Below the pieces are notes generated by a model, which searched no databases, was not told the DNA's origin, and was given only the letters and a program-made list of their open reading frames with translations. Positions 1 through 12,134 of a stretch of 64,000 nucleotides of DNA are shown here, one piece after another (positions within the stretch are counted from its first letter, which is position 1; each line of letters begins with the position of its first letter). The DNA is taken from contig CM035304.1 of the NCBI GenBank assembly GCA_002900995.3, forward strand, positions 1,889,476-1,953,475. Direction: 5' to 3'. This DNA comes from Ganoderma boninense. Its lineage: Eukaryota; Basidiomycota; Agaricomycetes; Polyporales; Polyporaceae. The translations under genes and the position numbers were made by a program.

Positions 1-507
1 CGCTGCAGGGTCACCATGGTCTCAATGTCTCAACAGCACCAGTGCCAGAATAGTGTGGAGCATCCGAATTTTGGGGTACCTTGCGGAAAACTGACTGGTC
101 GGTAAGTAAGGGCGGATGGCAACGAAGACAGTTTCTGGTTCAACGATGAGGGCAGGTCACAAGCAATAGAGGCAGCACGGGGTCCACATCAGAGGACTGA
201 TCCCGCCCTGCATCGCGGAAAGAGACTGTAAAAGTATAAATAGTCTTCGTCTCCGCCTTGTGACATCGGTTCAAGGGCGGTCGTATCCGACTCGTAAAGT
301 GGGGCTCTTATTGAGGATCTGTAAGTTTGCTTGACTTTTCCTCTCATCAAGGGGTCACATACTAAGTATGACGAATTCCCATAAATACGTGCCGCCTAGT
401 ACAGCACTGGATGGAATGTGCCCGTTATCAAGGTACTAGTACCGCGAACTCCTTACTCTCGAGTAGAAGAAGTGGTGCGCCCGAAGGCAGGATCCAGATG
501 GGGACAC
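1..507. other. Intergenic, no gene recognised
   Basis: No open frame with recognisable protein features and no RNA gene could be seen on either strand. Confidence 0.5.
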
Positions 508-515
508 AAAAAAAA
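508..515 (-). terminator. Pol III terminator of tRNA-Ile
   Basis: A run of eight A on the plus strand gives a T8 run on the transcribed strand one base past the tRNA 3' end, the usual RNA polymerase III stop. Confidence 0.85.
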
Positions 516-516
516 C

Positions 517-590
517 TGGCCAACGCCGGGATCGAACCGACGACCTTGGCGTTATTAGCACCACGCTCTAACCAACTGAGCTAGCCGGCC
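517..590 (-). tRNA. tRNA-Ile (anticodon AAU)
   Basis: The reverse complement folds as a complete 74-nt tRNA. The acceptor stem GGCCGGC pairs with GTTGGCC (two G-T pairs) and is followed by discriminator A. The D arm is present. The anticodon stem TGGTG/CGCCA closes the loop CTAATAA with anticodon AAT. The T arm has the loop TTCGATC. There is no intron. It decodes AUU/AUC (and by A34-to-inosine also AUA) codons. A T8 terminator follows directly. Confidence 0.97.
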
Positions 591-1932
591 ATAAAGACCG
601 AAATTTGACATGCTTATCACTATAGTAATACTCATGTGCGGGATCTTGTACTTATCGTCTTTACACCTTACACCTGCCTTGCACACTCACCACACACACT
701 CGCTCTCTTTCAGTCCTCTCCCCCACAAAGCTCTATCCCTTCCAATGGAGTGCGGTTGCTTATCCTTGCCTGTATCCGTGGCTGAATACAATGCGAAGAC
801 ATGAATTGTGAGTCAAGACAGTCGCATTTGGGGGCAGGTCCCACTCGGAGCCTGCGTGAATCTAACACGCTTACTTAGCCGTCGGCCCAATAGGTCATTA
901 TCCTTATGAGACAAAAGCTCCACTTGCACGGTGAATACCAGTTTGGGCGACAAATGGGCACCTATGTGAGTCTTTGCTGGACTTGGTCTCGAGTCATTAT
1001 TTGGATGTACTTAAACTCATATCCTCGTTTTATCCTGTATTCTATCGGGCTGCCATAGGGTTAAATGTAGCTTTTGATATCGCAACGAAGACTAGATGAC
1101 TGTGAGTCTCAAGCTCAGACTGTCGGGCAGGACTAGCTTGTCCGACATATACCCACTGACACCGCGCCGGCAGAAGGGTCCTATACTCGAAGCATTGATC
1201 TCATATCAAGTTCGGTACGATATGTGCCAATACCGAGAAACTGCCTGAACCTGCTCGGCATTCCGAAGATCCTGTTGGAGGTCCCACATCACCGTCAAGC
1301 ATCCTTCCAGCACCGCGTGAACTGCAACTCGGCGCGAGAAGCCCTGTACTCTGGTGCCTGGACATCCTGTCACTTGTCCTTCCAGCCGCTCATGTGACAC
1401 CGCTCGCTGTTCACGGCACCACCTTTGCGCTCCCCAGACCTGCGCATTCGAGCGCGGACGCATTTCTCGGCATCCAGGGTTCGTAAACCGCAAGCCACGT
1501 CTGTCGCGAAGCACGGTGCGCATGACTTTATTTCCACGTGGCGATGTACTTACTTCACGTCGTCGAAGGCAAAGGCGCGGCGAATCGGCATGCTCGGGCT
1601 CTTGATGTGGTTCGTTTCGACGCTCGACGTGGAAACATGCCCGCTGCCACGCCCAGACAGCCCCCTGGAGAGCCGAAGGCTGTTATATGCGCATACATTC
1701 ACCCACCACAGCGAAGCGCGATCATTCCGCAAACCGCTCTGTGCAGAGCTAATCGCATCATAGGATCGCGCTTCGGATGCTTCGTGCCGCTCTTCCACCG
1801 CGGCCGGTCTCAGCACTGGCAGCAGCCGGTTCAAGCCTCTTAAAGGGATGAGGACAATCTGCCACACTTGTCTACCCCCGGGGCAGCTCCGCGCAGCGAA
1901 CCGCTCAGCGTCGCGCTCCCGTGCTGTCGATT
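591..1932. other. Intergenic, no gene recognised
   Basis: Overlapping short open frames lie on both strands around 1206-1867, but none has splice-consistent extension or a recognisable motif. The last part should hold the promoter of the PL8 gene; no clear TATA box was seen. Confidence 0.4.
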
Positions 1933-4900
1933 ATGGTCGCCCTCGCTCCCGGCCTTGCCCTTCTGTGTTTCCTGCAGGGCGCTTATGGCGTCATGACGGG
2001 CTCACATCGCAACTGGGCCTTTCGCTCTCTAGCGACATCAGCTCGGATCTAGCTACGAAGACTTCTAACCGATTTCGATTCCTACTGTGGCACCAAGTCC
2101 GAACTCGTCGAGCTTCGGGGATGTGTCCGCAACCTCCTCAAAGGCGGCGTCGTCAATGTCCATCCTGTCCTCCTCTGCAGTGACCTCGCAAGTCACGAAA
2201 TCTGCGACATTGAACGCTACATCCTTGACTGCGCCCTCTGCTCCAAGCTCAACTGTCACTTCATCGGTTGCATCTTCCAGATCCACAACGGCTGATACCA
2301 GCTACCCCACACAGTCGGCAGATCCAGGCACCGCCGCCGACATCGCCACCATCCTAGATCGCCGGCTTTCAATTATTATCGGAGGTATCGGCGATGCCAA
2401 CGGAGTGGCTGAGTGGTGCGTTGCAAACATTCCTTAACCATCGAGTCATTGAATTTGCCACTAAGAGGGTCTCTTGCGGTTTTCAAGGTTGTCTACACTC
2501 GGAGCGAACGGAAAGTGGCCTGACTCTGAGATCGACTACACAACCGGCTGCGATGCACGTCGCGCGAACTGGTGAGTGCTCAAGGCAGTCTCGTACGAAT
2601 CGTAATTGACGGGTTCGTCTACAGGCCTGCGGAAGGCCACTGGCAACGACTTGGTGCGTACGGACGTAGGAAACGGCGAATGTACACTCACAATGGCTGC
2701 TGGATCTGCAGTCGTCATGGCAGCCGCCTGGCATGGCGGCGTTCCAAACGCCTCGAACTACGTAAACGACTCGTCACTCCTCGCCGCGATCTCGAGCGCG
2801 ATGGACTTCTGGTTCATCAACGACTTCACCGACTCCGCGTGTCTCGACCAAGGCGGACTTGCCGCCTGCCCGTGCGGAACGCCCGGGTTTTGGAACACGA
2901 ACTGGTTCTCCAATGTAAGTAAGGCCGATGCATAATTGTTCACCCACCACTTTCCCGATCGCCGCTCACCGCCCCGTCCCGCATCGCTGATTCCCCGCTC
3001 CGCTCTTGCAACCCGTTCTTCCGCGCGCGCAGATCATCGGCATCCCCGCGCTCGTCGGGGAGACCTGCAACCTCGTCGGCGCGGCGCACCTCGTCCCCAC
3101 GCAGCTCAGCAACTGCACGAACATCCTCGATCGCGCGTTCGGGACCTTCGGGCGCCACGTGAACGGGCTGGGGTACCTCACGGGTGCGAACACGCTCGAC
3201 GTCGCGAAGATCGGGATCGACTCTGGGCTGCTCACGGGGAATGCGACGCTCGTCGCGGCGGGGTATCAGCACATCCACAGCGAAGTCGTGGTGCAGAACT
3301 GCTGTGCGGGCGGATGGGATCAGGGCGGATGGGAGCTTCGGGCAGCATGGGGGTATCATATACAATGGGAACTACGGCAAGGACTAGTGGGTGGTTTCCC
3401 GCCTTTGTGGTCGGAGGGATACGATGCTAATATCACATTCTATTTGAAGCACGAACGATGCCCTCGCCTTTGGAGATCGCAGCCGCAGGTACCCAGTACT
3501 CGGCACAGAATGCGAACACAAGCTCGCAGAGCGCATTGGAAACGCTGCTCGATGGTGACTTGTGGATGGTTTTCCTCAATGTAATCACTGGCGTGCGGCA
3601 TTGGGACTTTGTGAGTTTGCTATAGTGATTTTTGGAACCATTCAGGCTGACTGGTCTTCCATTTCAGAGCGTCTTACCACGATTCATCACCTTCCCCGTG
3701 TCGGATGGCCAGTGCGTACTCGTCGGTTGACTCTGTTACCGATCTTTCTTATGAAGTCTCCCAGGGCAACTGCAAGTCTAGATATGAACATCTCGCAGAT
3801 CCAGCAACTCGGCCAATTGTGGGGTTCGGAGATCATCCAGTCGGTGGCTGAGAGCTTTGCTGCGAATAGCAGTACTGCCAATGCCGGCGACATCAATGGC
3901 AATCGCATGTTTTATGCAAACGATTATCTGGTGAGTTTCCGGTCTCACGCACCATCGATGTGTCGAGTTTGGCTAATCACTTCGCGAAAGGTGCAACGTG
4001 GTCCGGGATACGTCACCACGCTTCGAATGTACTCGAACAGGACTACAAACACAGAATGTGTTAATTCGCAGAACGTATGTCCTCTTTACGAGTTAAGACT
4101 CAGATAGTGCTAATCATTTCCCATGGTACTACAGCCCCTCGGCTTCCACCTCTCCGATGGGACCCTTTATACCTACGTGCATGGGAATGAGTATGAGGAT
4201 ATTGCTGCAGCATGGGATTGGAATCGTGAGTTGTGTCCACACCCGTAGAAGGTTATTCTTCCCGTCTCTGACTTCTAAGAAACAGTGATCCCGGGAACCA
4301 CCGTCGACTACAATGCCACTCCACTCGACTGTGCACACACCCAGTGGGCGGGTGTCGCAGGCTTTTGTGGGCGGCGCTTCTGACGGCAGCGTTGGAGCCG
4401 CAGCAATGCGGTACACGAACCCCTACACCGGCAGCCTCACCTTCCAGAAGGCATGGTTCTTCCTGGAAAACGACGTACAGCACGTCCTCATCTCGAGCGC
4501 CAACACGACGTCGCCCGACCCAAACCCCGTCATCTCCATCCTCGACCAGAAACGCCTGAATGGCGATGTGTACGTCGACGGTCGTGCGCTGAAGAAGGGG
4601 GGCAACTTTTCGCGCCCACGTTCACTCTGGCACGATGGCGTGGGGTATACGTTCGACTACGGGTTCCTCGACGGGCAGTTCGACTTGGCGGTCGACTTTG
4701 GGACACGCTCCGGAGACTGGGCCGCCATCGGGATCTCGACCGTGGGCAACATCACCGTCGACCTCTTCTCCGCGTGGATCAACCACGGCTCCGGCGCGCA
4801 ACTCGACGTTCCCGTTGGGTACACCGCGCACCCTGCGACGACGCAGGAGGAGTTCTTCTGGAAGAGTGTGGAGACGCAGCCCCAGCTGTTCACGATCAGA

Positions 4901-5239
4901 AACGACGAGTCCGTGTCGGCCATGTTCGACGCGAGGCACCACACGGCGATGTTCGTCTTCTGGGACGCACAAGGTGGCTCCGTCACGTTCGAGCCTGGGC
5001 TGTTCGACGCGCCTGTCACCGTCGGGGCTTCGGCTAACTCGGTGGTCATCTACAAGCTCGACGACGGCAATATCACCGTTTCGGACCCCTCACAGACTGT
5101 ATCTACACTTAACGTCACGATGGAGGTTGGACACCTGGGATGGAAGCCTGAGGGATGGGGAAGCGATCGCACGAAGATCCTCCTCTTTGACCTTCCGACT
5201 GGAGGCGTCGCTGGAAGCAGCGTAACAAAGGCGATATAA
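1933..5239 (+). CDS. Secreted PL8 polysaccharide lyase, three +1 frameshifts
   Basis: Family: polysaccharide lyase 8 (hyaluronate/chondroitin AC/xanthan lyase type), which cleaves uronic-acid polysaccharides outside the cell by beta-elimination. Seen: a signal-peptide-like start MVALAPGLALLCFLQGAYG, a Ser/Thr-rich linker, the alpha-helical part with DYTTGCDARRANW, the catalytic stretch RADGSFGQHGGIIYNGNYGK (His and Tyr), then the beta-sandwich part to the stop at 5239. Exons that splice cleanly: to 2415, 2488-2571, 2625-2653, 2712-2914, 3033-3386, 3450-3610, 3668-3711, 3765-3930, 3991-4074, 4135-4225, 4286-5239. The first intron, near 1990-2070, is unresolved. Single extra T residues at about 3300, in the run 3469-3471 and in the run 4373-4376 each shift the frame inside conserved family sequence. 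All splice sites stay intact, so this is either base-calling error or a young pseudogene. Substrate cannot be told from sequence. Confidence 0.85.
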
Positions 5240-6214
5240 TTCATCGTATCCATCCTTTTCTTTTACATTAACATTATCCCTCTTCACTGTACTTGGAATT
5301 AGCGTACTTACCCAGCAATTGATGTATGCTCAGGCTGCAGCAGAGCGCTCCTTACCGCAACTCTTCCTCTTTAGCAGGTTGAAGCCATCATTTGTCTGAT
5401 CGTACTTCCATAGAATTTAGGTCACTGCACCAGGAAAGGAACATGAGCGCCTTGTGATGTTCGATGACGCTTACCGATCGCCAGCGGTTGGGACTCAACG
5501 CTACCGCGAACCAGCACTATCTTCCATCTGTTGCAAGGAATATTGGCACATCCGTGTATTTCAGCACTGTAGCCATGGCGTCGATCGAGTTTTTTTTTCC
5601 TTGACCCGAAGGATATGGAGAACAGTGATGAGCCCGCACCGGGGAGGACAGCAATATGACGTTCGGCGTCGGGACAGACCGCTGGCAAAATCCGGCGCAT
5701 GAGCCTCGTATGCGTCTTTCATGTGCCGACCATGAGGTGTATGTGCATGCTCTCTCAAACAAAGACGCAGTACAACTGGAATATTCAACTTGTCATAAGT
5801 ATGCACTAGTTCATCTCTTCAGCTAGATGACGTTAAATATGGTGAGCTACGAGATGCTTGTGACAGATTGGCCCGCTTTAGGCGTGCTGCCAGCTGTTGT
5901 GGACGCGAGCGGTAAGACTGACTTGTACTGTCGTTTACTCGGCGCTGGCAGGCGAGGCTGCTCGGCTGGGAATAGAAAATACTTACTTCATGACATCGCC
6001 GTTATTACATCTTTCGCTCTCATTTTGCATTTTTTCTACAATCATGCTCAGTCAGTCTACCATACTGAATGTTTACATGTCGACGGAACGGACCGCATAG
6101 TACATGACTGTTCATGATCGTCCATGTGTATAATACCCTGTTTCTCGTAGGCCTGCTTTGCTCAGCGACTATAGACCTCAGTTCGAACGGATCGAATACT
6201 CACTTGAGTTTGGA
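5240..6214. other. Intergenic, no gene recognised
   Basis: This is convergent 3' space between the PL8 gene and the minus-strand DUF6533 gene. Short ORFs on both strands have no recognisable feature. Confidence 0.5.
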
Positions 6215-7893
6215 TCAGCAAGGCAAATGAACTCCGTCTAGAAGCGCGCCGATTCTTGCATTGTACTGGTCATCCGTGACCTCCGGCAGCTCATCACCGT
6301 CGTCATCGTCGTAAGATACGGAACTTGGGAGAGAATCGAAGCCGCGCGCCATGTCTTCGTCCGATCCCCCACGGCGGAAGCGACCACCAGGGCTCAAGGC
6401 TGCGCCGAGGTTGCCGACGACACTCGACGAGAAACGAAGGTTGGACAGGTACGCGGTCCTCTCGAGCAGCTCGTTCTCCAGATCGTCGGAGAAGTAGACG
6501 CCGCGGAGATCGAGCATGAAGCGGCAGAGGAAGCAGACGGTGAGCCTGTCCGCGCGGTGAGATTTGGGTCATTGAAATGGACCGGGAAGTAGAACGTACG
6601 CTTCGTCGAAGTATGGCCAGATATACAGAAAGAGGGTCGGCTAGCACGCGGGTAAGCTCTAACGTTCCTTGGCACTGAGAAAGCCTGAGCTCAACATACC
6701 GAAGCACTCTACGCACGAGGTGAGTAGATGTCCGGAGCAGGAGCATGGCTAATACGCACGAAGTCAGAAATGATAGCCAAGACCTTGCTTGGAAATAAAG
6801 TTCTAAAGTGTCTGTCATTAGCGGCCAATACGGGGTGACGGAGTAACTGGGTGTTGGCTTACACAAAATAAGCTGTGCCTATATGATGGACGTCGATTAG
6901 GTACGATTTGACGGCCCACGGAAGCGCAGAACTTACCATCTCGTAAGAGGAGGGTCGTCAGTGGAGTATGTACGCCTAAGCGTGACCAGTCTTTCTTGAT
7001 GCCATACGTTCGAACCCAGGTCAATGCGAGGAAGATCCCTTCCGACGTTACGGTCGTCACTACTGATGTCGTCTCGACTGCCCGATTCCGTTCAATCAAA
7101 GTTCTTTCGCTGACCAGGATGGTCCCTACTCACATCTGAGCGCAAACGGTTTGGTCAGAGAAACTGAAGACGGTGGTCCGGGAGCGATAATACGTACTTT
7201 GACATCATGTCATCAGGTAGCGTATAAACGCGCATACAGCCAGACAGGGCCCCGCCCTGGACAGGCACGTAGAGTATGCTGCTTGCCTGGAGAACACTGA
7301 GCGGGTTGCGTCTACTTGCTATGCCAGCAAAAGAACTCACCAGGAATAACACCGGTCTCGCCAAGCTCAGGGGTATCACGACGAAGAGCGGCTTCCAGTC
7401 TCGTCCCCATACTGCATATACACGTATAACCGTGAAGGCTGATGTTTCCGGTGATTTTCGGCGCTGAGTCCAGATGAAGGTTCGGACTTACCGGCAAATG
7501 CGAAAATAGTTGAGTGTGAGAAGGGCATCGTCTGCGTGAGTCAGCCCTCCACAACTATCCGCCGCCATCAGGACCGAATATAAGCAGGTGGGAGGTCGAG
7601 GACCATACCTCCGATTGCTCCTGTCCCGCGACAATGCCTCCATAATGAGAAAAATCCGCCGGAAGAGTGCCGTGTACCGGTTGAGGAGGTACACCACCGT
7701 CGCCCCAGTAAACTTCCGCTTCCATATCCGCCTCCCCTCGAGTGGAAGCATGATGGTCCAGTCGAACCATAACAAAGCTGAGGTGGCAAATAGTAAAAAT
7801 CAGCGCACGGGTAATATAGCCCCAGACGGTCAAATACGCACCTGTGGAAGCCACTATACAGTACATCTCGGCTTGCCACGCATCCCAGGACAT
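6215..7893 (-). CDS. DUF6533 multi-pass membrane protein
   Basis: The N-terminal DUF6533 segment reads ALLWFDWTIMLPLEGRRIWK and continues with FTGATVVYLLNRYTALF. Later come RVYAVWGRDWKPLF, a helix-rich middle, and the cytosolic tail with RFMLDLRGVYFSDD and SSVVGNLGAAL, as in its paralogues at 17.3 and 24.4 kb. Exons resolved from the 5' end: 7842-7893, 7609-7777, 7492-7554, 7341-7438, 7198-7286, a 2-nt exon 7134-7135, 6937-7077, then less certain exons, and the last from about 6517 to the stop at 6215. The fungal family is predicted to be integral membrane; its function is unknown. One extra base in the TTTT run (7503-7506, seen as AAAA) must be ignored to keep the LNYFAF frame. The start ATG at 7893 is chosen because no better upstream exon joins. 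Confidence 0.8.
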
Positions 7894-9112
7894 GACTGTG
7901 GCTCGTCAACAGCACTCCGGGCTGCGCAGGGGAGACACGAGAGATCGGGCAGCATACATGACGGGGTACGTCTCGCGCACGAGGCCACCCTATATCGTGT
8001 CCCATCACGCTACGCAGGCGTGTGGGCTGTGGGCGCCCCAGGAACTGCAGAAAGAGCAAACGGAACGAAGGAGAGGAACCCGGCCTGCCCACCCACCCGG
8101 CGGGAAATCATTTCCGTCTCCACGCCCTCAGGGAAGCGTTGAAGTATCAAGTGATCTGTGGTTTGGGCGCGCCTCTCACGGCTCGCGAGCAGTGAAGCTG
8201 GTCCTTGCGAGTCGCCATAAAAAGCGGTAGCTTGTGCTAGAAAAGGCTGGACGAGCACGAGGGCAGGCGTGGCGAGAAGTACAGCTTCGCCTTCATGTCG
8301 GTCGAGAACGCTGGGCGATGGAGCATCACGTACCACCCTGCTTCCTGCGAAGAAGCGGAGGAAAGGACGGAGCAACTCGCTTGCCGGACTCGTGTTGTCG
8401 TCATCGAGACCAGCGTATGCGTCGCGCCGTGCATGAGACGAGAAACCCATGGTGCGCGCGCGTGCGTCCCTAAATTCCAATCCGGTACAACGCAGGGCTC
8501 CTCTCAACGGCGCTGGTTGAGGTGTGGAGGTAGGCCGATGGGAAAGGATGAGAACGCGGTGGACGCGTGGTGTTCAGGCAGCGCTAAATGGATGCAGAAC
8601 CGCGAACTTCCTCTCTTCTAGCGAGGCCCGAGCCGGTGCTGCCGCTAAATCGAAGAGGATAGAGAATATCAGCATGGGAGTCGGAATCGAGCAGCCTGAA
8701 ACAAGGCTGAAAGTGCTTAATTGGAGATAATGTACCACCGAACAGAGGCGACGACTCTGTCACCGTGGCCGCGACCTTATAGAAGAAGACCACCCTGGCG
8801 ATGTAGCTTAAAAGGCGCAGCTCAGAACGTGGAGAAAGTTCCGGTCGAGTTGAATACTCGATCAGCTTCCCAGCAGGGACCGGTCCACAATACGACACAC
8901 GCCTGCGGAAAAGAAGCAGCAGCGGTTAGGACAGAGCCGTGCCCCAGGAAATGTGCGACACACCTAATGCAGTCACATGTGCCCGCCAGCAGACATGTAT
9001 TCTACTCACGGGCGTTATCCGTTACCTAACGATACTACACAGACGTTCGCTGACCTTCTTCTATCTTCAAACCTCGCTTGATAAGTCCGTCCCCCAGCTG
9101 GCAGCAGGTTGG
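7894..9112. other. Intergenic, no gene recognised
   Basis: Long antisense open frames (for example 8010-8507) are compositionally plausible but show no conserved motif or splicing. The first few hundred bases should hold the promoter of the DUF6533 gene. Confidence 0.45.
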
Positions 9113-10335
9113 CTAGAGCCACAGGAAGCCGGTGGGCGCTGCTAGCTCGAGCGCGGCGACCTCCCTCAAGCCCTTCCCTCCTTCCACCCGCTCAAAGACC
9201 TTCACGCCCCCTCCAAACACGCCCCCGGCGATCAGATACCTGTCGTCCGGCCCTCCAAAGACCATCCCGCGCAGGTGCTTGAGCCCAGAGCGGACGTCGG
9301 CAACATGTGCGACCTTGCCACTTGCGTCAACCGTCGAGAAGATGGCGATTGCGTCGCCCTCGGGTGAGGGATCGTTCCGGTTCGAGACGTAGACATATGG
9401 CGTCGGATACGAGGCGTTGGGGGTTGGGACCAGGATCTCCGCCGCGAGCATCTCGGAGGCGGCTTCGGGCGGAGGCGGGTTGCCCATCGTAGGGACAGTG
9501 TCGAGGAGGACGGGCTCAGAGGGCAGGGCGGGGACACGGTGTGCGGACACCTCGCTGGTGAGCTCTAGCAGGGTGTACACGACGTCCTCTAAAGCATATA
9601 ACGTAGGATGCGGTGCTCATATCAGGACACCAAATTGCTCCGGCGGCCGGGGCGTGGTGAAAAGATAGGAACGCACCGTAGAACGCAATATGCCGTGGCC
9701 CCGAGCCCGCCTTATATGCGATAGCACCCTTCTCCACCCACTGGCCGTCAGCTTCGCGCATAAGCCGCCGGGTCTTGTCGGCGCCGAGGTCGGGGACGAG
9801 GATCTCCTGGCGGGTCGGATGCGGGACGACCTGGTGGAGATGCGAGAGCTCTCCTGGCGTTTCTTGTCGGGCCAGTACCCGTGAACGGGACGATGACAGT
9901 CTCCTCGTCGACGATGTGGGGCGCTGTCGGGGATAGTGGTACGGCTGCGAATGTGCCGGAGCTGTACTACACCGTGCCGCCATGATTATTTTCGCGCTCA
10001 GGAAGAGGAGGGGGAAAGAGAGTAAGGGAACTCACGTTTCCGAGGAGCAGGTGGTCATCCAGCGCGACGAGCGTGCACGGATCTGCGCCGCCGCTCGAGG
10101 CCTCCCCCGCGACGGACACGCGGCCCTCCTCATCGACGGCCAGGACGAGGAGCTTGCCTTCGGTCTGCTCGAGGGCGGTGAACGCGATGCGCTTGTTGGT
10201 CGGGTGCGGGGTGATCCATGACGGGTGGTGGCCGACGGAGATGGTGGAGGTCAAGGTGAGCGAGGGCGCCTGCGGGTCGAACGCGAGCGTGTAGATCTCG
10301 TTCGTGTACGACGCCACTAGGATGCGGTAGGTCAT
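9113..10335 (-). CDS. Lactonase-family seven-bladed beta-propeller protein
   Basis: The protein starts MTYRILVASYTNEIYTLAFD and contains VGHHPSWITPHP, HLHQVVPHPTRQEILVPDLG, GSGPRHIAFY, YVYVSNRND and a closing IAGG..GGVKVFER blade. This is the fungal lactonase / 6-phosphogluconolactonase-like family (Pfam Lactonase, also called YbhE or carboxy-muconate cyclase like). Such enzymes hydrolyse or form sugar or aromatic lactones; the substrate is not predictable here. No signal peptide is seen, so it is likely cytosolic. Exons: 10036-10335, 9677-9966, 9588-9113, with introns of 69 and 88 bases. The summed exon length is one base over a multiple of three. The extra base maps to the GGG at 9869-9871, where the frame changes between the PFTGTG and ETPGELSHLHQ segments. 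Confidence 0.85.
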
Positions 10336-11316
10336 CGTGCGTAGTCTCAGGCCTCAAGCTGAGTGCGAGTTGCAGGATGCTTATCGGAAGCGCAAGGCGG
10401 GAGCGCTGCGATGCGACCGGGCGCAAGACTTATAAGTACTCAAGGCGGCGCGGTGGCCGAGGAATGTCCGCAGCGGCTGATATCGATGTCGACAACGATG
10501 GGGACGGCATAGTGGGTTGTACTTGAAGCAGAAGAGGCCGTGCTTCGTCGAGATTGGAGCAGGGTTTAGAACGGCTGTGGCGACGGTGCATACACGGCGG
10601 GGAACTACGATGCTTGCCTAGTCGAGAAACCCCAGCAACGGTGCCGCCCACGAAGCTACATAACCCGAACCACCCCCTCCGACATTTCCCCATACGGATA
10701 TCGCAACGAGGCATACGTCCGCTGGAAGGTACAACTAGGATGCTCAGAGGCATGGAAGGCATAACAGAAAGCTACGCGATGCACCACGGTTTCGCCGAAT
10801 GGTGATAAGTCTTGCAGTCGTGGTCGAGGCTGGACTGGCATGAACGGCATAGCCCGACTTTTCGCCGTGAGTAGCAGACGTCATAAGTCGAATGAGTGCC
10901 GACACGAATTCCAGAGACAAGGGCAATGTTGCAGAACGATGACAGACGAGTGAGTACGTCCTTCAGACCGGCCCCCGCAGTGTATCCTGGGAAGCAATTC
11001 TGCGGAGACTCCACGCAGGATTCTAAAAGCTCCGGCAGAGAAACAACATGTTTGATAGTGGAGCTTTCAACACTCCACGGCTGTTCTGTGTTGCAACTAT
11101 TTCAGCATTATGGCTTCGAATACAGGACCATTAACTTGATGGTCCGAGTCCATTGAGATTGAGATGCATTGCAAACAACGGGGTGGAAAGCGACATGGCA
11201 ATGCGAAGCAGAGGATAAAACATACCGCTATACCGTCTCATTACGAGCTACACGAAGAGAGATATGAGTGGCGAAAACAAACGGCGGGAGACATTCGAAA
11301 GACGTACCAATCCCGC
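10336..11316. other. Intergenic, no gene recognised
   Basis: Only short unsupported ORFs are present. The first 100-200 bases beyond 10335 should be the lactonase promoter. Confidence 0.45.
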
Positions 11317-11943
11317 TCAGGACAGCAGCGCCGCAATCTTCCACCAGGTGGGTTTCATCCCGAGTAACTCAGAAAGCATGTCTACACCCTCCTGCGAGAT
11401 GCGCTCGAGATAATCGTCCCATTGAAGCGCGAAGAGACCGAGGATGAGGGCCGGCTCGCCAACCTCATCGTCGATGATCTCGGGGTATGCATCTTTCGCG
11501 CGCTGCGGGATGTACCCGACGTGGAGAGCGAGCCTGCGGTGTTTGGTGATGTCTCGAAGGTAGACGAGAGCGAGATGGAGGAGCGCCCCGTCGGCGGGGT
11601 TCCGATTCTTGAACTGGCGGGGGAACTGGGCGATCAACATCTTCTCAAGGACATAGTTGTCGGCGTAAAAGCCGAAGTACATGCAGGTGTTGCTGCTCTT
11701 AGCCTCGCGACACTCCTCGCGTGTGGGTAATGGGCCAGGGTCCGCCAGTATCGGGCGGTGCACACGTTTCTTGTGCGACTTGGACTTGGACTTCTTCTTT
11801 GGGACTTCCTCTCCTTCAGGGAGACTTTGCTGTGAGGTCGGTGGTTGGCTTTCGTCAAGCTGGGTGGAATTAGCAGCATTTGAGAGGATGTCTAAACATC
11901 TTTGACTCACCGATAGAGTCCGCATTCGCTTCGTTACAGACAT
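11317..11943 (-). CDS. Hypothetical protein, unit 1 copy
   Basis: A 208-residue open frame starts MSVTKRMRTLSV. It has a Lys/Ser-rich basic stretch PKKKSKSKSHKKRVH (a possible nuclear localisation signal) followed by a compact region with CMYFGFYADNYVLEKMLIAQ and ends at KIAALLS. No known domain was recognised. A 51-base segment after MRTLS begins GTGAGT and ends CCCAG, so it may be an in-frame intron; either reading keeps the frame. A second, broken copy lies at 19805-20369. Conservation of the coding frame between copies supports a real gene. Confidence 0.6.
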   Translation of the reverse strand: MSVTKRMRTLSVSQRCLDILSNAANSTQLDESQPPTSQQSLPEGEEVPKKKSKSKSHKKRVHRPILADPGPLPTREECREAKSSNTCMYFGFYADNYVLEKMLIAQFPRQFKNRNPADGALLHLALVYLRDITKHRRLALHVGYIPQRAKDAYPEIIDDEVGEPALILGLFALQWDDYLERISQEGVDMLSELLGMKPTWWKIAALLS

Positions 11944-12134
11944 GATAAAAATTGAAGCTAGATGTGCAAGAGTGCGGTGAACGTAGTAAGTGTGGAGGTA
12001 TGGTGGAAGTTCAACTCAGGTTCAAGCGAGCGGTTGGACCTCGGCGCTTACGCGTTTCACACGGATGACCGCCGGACTAGATCGCGATCGGAGATGCAAG
12101 TAAGTAAGTACCGCAGTCACTACTCCGGGACCAC

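Noticed and set aside
8010..8507. 165-residue minus-strand ORF
   Set aside because: No motif or splice support; probably chance in a GC-rich intergenic region.
11422..11730. 102-residue plus-strand ORF repeated at 19872-20156
   Set aside because: Antisense shadow of the hypothetical gene; it is duplicated only because the unit is.
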